From assembly GCA_947461985.1 (NCBI GenBank), contig CANHNT010000009.1, forward strand, positions 1 through 17,380: 17,380 nucleotides of DNA, given 5' to 3'. Positions within the stretch are counted from its first letter, which is position 1; every line of letters starts with the position of its first letter. The position numbers were made by a program, and so were the translations under genes. The notes beneath the pieces were generated by a model, which was given only the letters and a program-made list of their open reading frames with translations, made no database searches and was not told the DNA's origin. This DNA comes from Bacteroidota bacterium (lineage in GTDB: Bacteria; Bacteroidota; Bacteroidia; Chitinophagales; Chitinophagaceae). This document shows, piece by piece, positions 14,779-17,380 of this stretch.

Positions 14779-16773
14779 TTATTCAACAATTAATTTATCG
14801 GCAAATAGAATTTCTTTTGAATTAGCAATCAGAATGCTATAAGTACCACTTGAAATTCCTTTCAATGAAATATTCGTGTTTGATTCATTTATTTTTTGTG
14901 TTAACACCGTTTTTCCTGAAAGGTCTTTTATAAATATTGTCGTGTTTTTATAATGATTCATACTTACATGAACGTGCTGTTTAGCAGGGTTTGGATATAA
15001 TTCGACCAATAGATTATCATCTGAATTAAAGAGAGTAACCAAATTACTGTATTTAGTTTTAAGGTCTTTATCCATTACTTTAATTCGGTAATAATTTTTT
15101 TCGTTTGCATTTTTTCGATCGGAATAATTAAATGTTTTTGTAGTGCCATTCCCTGTTGAGGCTTTTGTGTAAATAGTTGTCCATATTTTTAAATCATTGC
15201 TTTTTTGTAGATCATAAGTATATTGATCATTTTCTACTTCGTTGTTCGTCCATAATAAATCGTTGTTGACAGTACTCGATTTTCCTGTAAGTTTCAACTC
15301 TTCAAAAGCTAAAGGAATTTGTGCTGACCCAATATTCATTCGGATGATCAATGGTTTTGAAAATTGTGCCCCGAACGATTCTACATTTGCCCAATCTCCT
15401 GTCGGAGAACTTGGCCAATTTACCCACATTTTGCCTGTTGTAAATATTTCGTTCGTATTCCCAACTGTCACAGTTGAATCAAATTCAATAGCAGTTACCA
15501 CATAAGTTCCTGCTGGTAAAAGAATATTACCCCCAAACAAAGGTTGAATAGCATCTAAAAAATTATTATCTGGATAAAGTAACGTGTCGGTTGAGGCTAA
15601 AATAGTGGTAGGTTTACCCAATGCATTCGTATTCCAAATGACACTTGCATAAGGTTTATTCGTATAGCCTCTTGTATAATAAGTTCGAATAGAATATAAA
15701 TAAGCAGGGTTTGATAACGTAAATGAATTACCAATGTAACCCCCATTTCCGGCTCCAATTCCCAATGCACCTATTATAGCATCATCATCTCGAGCAAATT
15801 CAAAATTCAATATGGCAAACGATTTAGATATGGTATCGTTTATTAGATTCAAATCAATTTCATTTTGGGTATGAAAATATTTTATGGTGTAAGTGCCACT
15901 TACTGTTGGCACATAAGCCGCCATGTTAAATGAGCTTGTTGTTAATGGCCCTAAGGTTGGAATTGCAGTGCTCGATACAGTATGCACTAACACATTGCTT
16001 GCATCATAAACATTTGCAGTAAGATTAACATTGGTAAGGGCTACTGTTCCTACATTTGACACTACGCCACCTAATGGGATAGATGCTTGTGAAATCGGCA
16101 TTTGGGTATATTCAGATGCAAGTCCAGAAATAACATTGGCATCATATACATCTTTCACAACTTTAATGTCATCAATTCCTAAAAAAAATTTATCACATGA
16201 GTTATTTCTAAATCCGATATACACCGTTTGTCCCAAATAAGCATTTAAATTTGTTGTTCTTGTGGTCAAACTTGTATCTTCTCCTACAGTTGAAAATAAA
16301 ACAGTAGAATTAGTGAGTTGATTACCTATAATGCCTGTAGCACCGGTTGGAGGTGTTGTCATTATTCGCAATTCATAACCATCAGTTCCAGATATTTGAG
16401 GCAATGAAGCAGGACGAACAATAGCTATTGCTTCCCAACTTAATACAATATTTCCAGCAGTTGGTATGGCAATGGCAGGAGTCCACATAAAATCATTTGC
16501 ACAGCCGCCTAAAGGTGAATAAAATGAGGTAGAAAAAGCAAATGTATCAGTAATATTACTACTTTGTATTCTTGCCCAAGCTTCTTGAGAAGAAAACCCC
16601 AATGTAATTAAGTTATCAACATTACTTAAGAACATATTCGGTGGAAAAGTATACGTTCCTGGTCCTCCACCAGTTAGTCCAGCAATATTATCAAACGTTT
16701 CTAAATAAAGAACTTGAGATTTTGCTTGTATTGAAAAAAGCAGAAATAAGGAATAAAATAAAAATTTTTGCAC
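14779..16773 (-). CDS. Secreted T9SS-sorted protein with choice-of-anchor-J/cleaved-adhesin-like domain
   Basis: This 664-residue protein is exported and probably attached to the cell surface. Residues 1-19 are a signal peptide (FLFYSLFLLFSIQAKSQ). About 20-210 matches the choice-of-anchor-J/cleaved-adhesin type: it starts YLETFDN, includes GGCANDFMWTPAI and LSWEA, and ends FFLGIDDIKV. About 215-320 resembles a CARDB/Ig-like beta-sandwich, with a second beta-rich region at about 330-480. The segment around 500-580 looks fibronectin-like (DLLWTNNEVENDQYTYDLQKS). The final 75 residues are a type A T9SS sorting domain, with LYPNP (Y593) and GTYSILI before the terminal strand ending LIVE. No catalytic motif is seen, so adhesion or matrix binding is the best guess. 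The start is GTG (16771-16773), which opens the signal peptide. It appears to be a single-gene transcript with a strong terminator. Confidence 0.88.
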   Translation of the reverse strand: MQKFLFYSLFLLFSIQAKSQVLYLETFDNIAGLTGGGPGTYTFPPNMFLSNVDNLITLGFSSQEAWARIQSSNITDTFAFSTSFYSPLGGCANDFMWTPAIAIPTAGNIVLSWEAIAIVRPASLPQISGTDGYELRIMTTPPTGATGIIGNQLTNSTVLFSTVGEDTSLTTRTTNLNAYLGQTVYIGFRNNSCDKFFLGIDDIKVVKDVYDANVISGLASEYTQMPISQASIPLGGVVSNVGTVALTNVNLTANVYDASNVLVHTVSSTAIPTLGPLTTSSFNMAAYVPTVSGTYTIKYFHTQNEIDLNLINDTISKSFAILNFEFARDDDAIIGALGIGAGNGGYIGNSFTLSNPAYLYSIRTYYTRGYTNKPYASVIWNTNALGKPTTILASTDTLLYPDNNFLDAIQPLFGGNILLPAGTYVVTAIEFDSTVTVGNTNEIFTTGKMWVNWPSSPTGDWANVESFGAQFSKPLIIRMNIGSAQIPLAFEELKLTGKSSTVNNDLLWTNNEVENDQYTYDLQKSNDLKIWTTIYTKASTGNGTTKTFNYSDRKNANEKNYYRIKVMDKDLKTKYSNLVTLFNSDDNLLVELYPNPAKQHVHVSMNHYKNTTIFIKDLSGKTVLTQKINESNTNISLKGISSGTYSILIANSKEILFADKLIVE

Positions 16774-16796
16774 AGTTTATTAATTTTAGTGAAAAA

Positions 16797-16804
16797 CGAA
16801 GATA
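16797..16804 (-). promoter_or_regulatory. Candidate -7 element for the T9SS protein gene
   Basis: On the minus strand, 16804-16797 reads TATCTTCG, one base off TAnnTTTG and identical to the 8-mer in front of the HD operon. It lies 23 bases before the GTG start, which would leave a leader of about 15-20 bases. No -33 box is obvious. Confidence 0.35.
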
Positions 16805-17010
16805 TAAATAGATGGATAATAAAATATACTTTCTGATGGCAAATTTCAAAAAAAAATAGTTAAACTCTTTATTATCTATATTTTACGTAATATTTAAATT
16901 ATATGTATAATATAAGGAGTACTATTTATTCTGCTAATTTTCTCATAGATTTTATTTCGTCACAAAATTATAAATCCATGTTGGAAAAAAAATTCCGAGT
17001 AACTGGGCAG

Positions 17011-17151
17011 TAAGCTAAAAAACATTCATTTGTTGAACAATGCTCCTGACGATGCACGTCGGGGACAAGCAGCGCTCATCAACTCAGTTGAGTTTCATCC
17101 GATGACCCAAAAAAATGTTTTTGTTGAAACAATCAAAAAATAAGCTAAAAA
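17011..17151. other. Compact repeat-bounded structured segment in the gap before rpsL
   Basis: The 496-base gap 16774-17269 is very AT-rich except here. The segment starts and ends with the same 11-mer TAAGCTAAAAA (17011-17021 and 17141-17151). Inside lie an inverted pair AAAAACATT (17018-17026) and AATGTTTTT (17114-17122). Within that are the hairpins GACG-ATGCA-CGTC (17048-17060) and AACTC-AGTT-GAGTT (17081-17094). Similar TTTGTTGAACAA and TTTGTTGAAACAA words flank it on either side. It could be a small RNA gene or a short mobile repeat. A 37-codon frame (TTG 17030 to TAA 17143) also crosses it. The type is unresolved. Confidence 0.35.
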
Positions 17152-17237
17152 GTATATTTTTATACCCTAAAAAGATTGAAAATCATAAACTTTTATAAAT
17201 TTTATAAAAAAATAATCTTTTTTTCAGAAAATTAAAC

Positions 17238-17245
17238 TACTTTTG
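17238..17245 (+). promoter_or_regulatory. Promoter -7 element of rpsL
   Basis: TACTTTTG at 17238-17245 matches TAnnTTTG exactly and is preceded by an A/T-rich tract. Transcription would start near 17252, leaving a leader of about 18 bases before the ATG. So the structured segment at 17011-17151 is not part of the rpsL leader if this is the only promoter. Confidence 0.5.
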
Positions 17246-17269
17246 CACTCCTAAAAATAAAAGGTTAAT

Positions 17270-17380
17270 ATGCCTACAATACAACAATTAGTAAGAAAAG
17301 GAAGAACTATTATTCGTGCAAAATCTAAATCTCGTGCGTTAGATGCATGTCCTCAACGTCGTGGTGTATGTACTCGTGTG
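17270..17380 (+). CDS. rpsL: 30S ribosomal protein S12 (3' end outside window)
   Basis: The first 37 codons match the highly conserved N-terminus of S12: MPTIQQLVRKGR, then a basic stretch, then ACPQRRGVCTRV. S12 sits at the decoding centre of the 30S subunit and is the classical site of streptomycin resistance mutations; those residues lie further on, outside the window. The ATG at 17270 follows AAAGG-TTAAT, a purine-rich site. In most bacteria rpsL heads an operon with rpsG and fusA; those genes would follow to the right. Confidence 0.96.
   Translation, partial: MPTIQQLVRKGRTIIRAKSKSRALDACPQRRGVCTRV

Noticed and set aside
14515..14825. Two plus-strand frames of about 60 codons across R2, the spacer and the terminator
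   Set aside because: They run through the repeat, the perfect terminator hairpin and the 3' end of the T9SS gene, and have no family likeness.
1..17380. CRISPR array, tRNA or rRNA genes
   Set aside because: No regularly spaced short repeats and no tRNA cloverleaf or rRNA segments were seen on either strand.

Overview
The window (17,380 bases, low GC) reads as the chromosome of a member of the Bacteroidetes (Bacteroidota). Four things point there. LpxC and FabZ are fused in one protein. A secreted protein carries a type IX secretion (T9SS) C-terminal sorting domain. There is a large Bacteroidetes-type putative porin. Several gene starts have the Bacteroidetes -7 promoter element TAnnTTTG. The genus cannot be named from the sequence alone.

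Layout. Positions 1-893 hold the 3' part of a bacterial (6-4)/FeS-type cryptochrome-photolyase. Positions 1089-3494 encode Lon protease and end in a strong hairpin terminator. Positions 3548-12201 are a long block of minus-strand genes. In transcription order (right to left) they are an HD-domain phosphohydrolase, lpxD, fused lpxC-fabZ, a four-helix-bundle protein, purine nucleoside phosphorylase, a putative porin and an exported YtcJ-like amidohydrolase. The first three are 15-18 bp apart and look like one lipid A/envelope operon. The last three have gaps of 36 and 3 bp and look like a second unit that could take up and use nucleosides or amides. lpxA, which normally follows lpxC-fabZ in this phylum, is not here; the small four-helix-bundle gene sits in its place.

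Positions 12202-14778 are an accessory island. It opens with the last 36 codons of a broken tyrosine recombinase, followed by a 40-base nested palindrome in front of a small lipoprotein gene. Two 154-bp direct repeats (13369-13522 and 14476-14629, about 94% identical by eye) follow. They enclose a two-gene minus-strand module: a ParB-like protein and a small HAD-family phosphatase, with its own promoter. Each repeat opens with CCTAAC and then a foldable stem. Recombinase remnant, folded site, single gene, repeat, two genes, repeat is the layout of a decayed cassette-type mobile array, although the sites do not match the classical integron attC consensus.

Positions 14779-16773 encode a secreted T9SS-sorted protein with a choice-of-anchor-J/cleaved-adhesin-like domain and a strong bidirectional terminator behind it. 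The gap 16774-17269 is mostly AT-rich, but its right half holds a compact, less AT-rich segment bounded by inverted and direct repeats. The window ends in the first 37 codons of rpsL (ribosomal protein S12), which has a good promoter.
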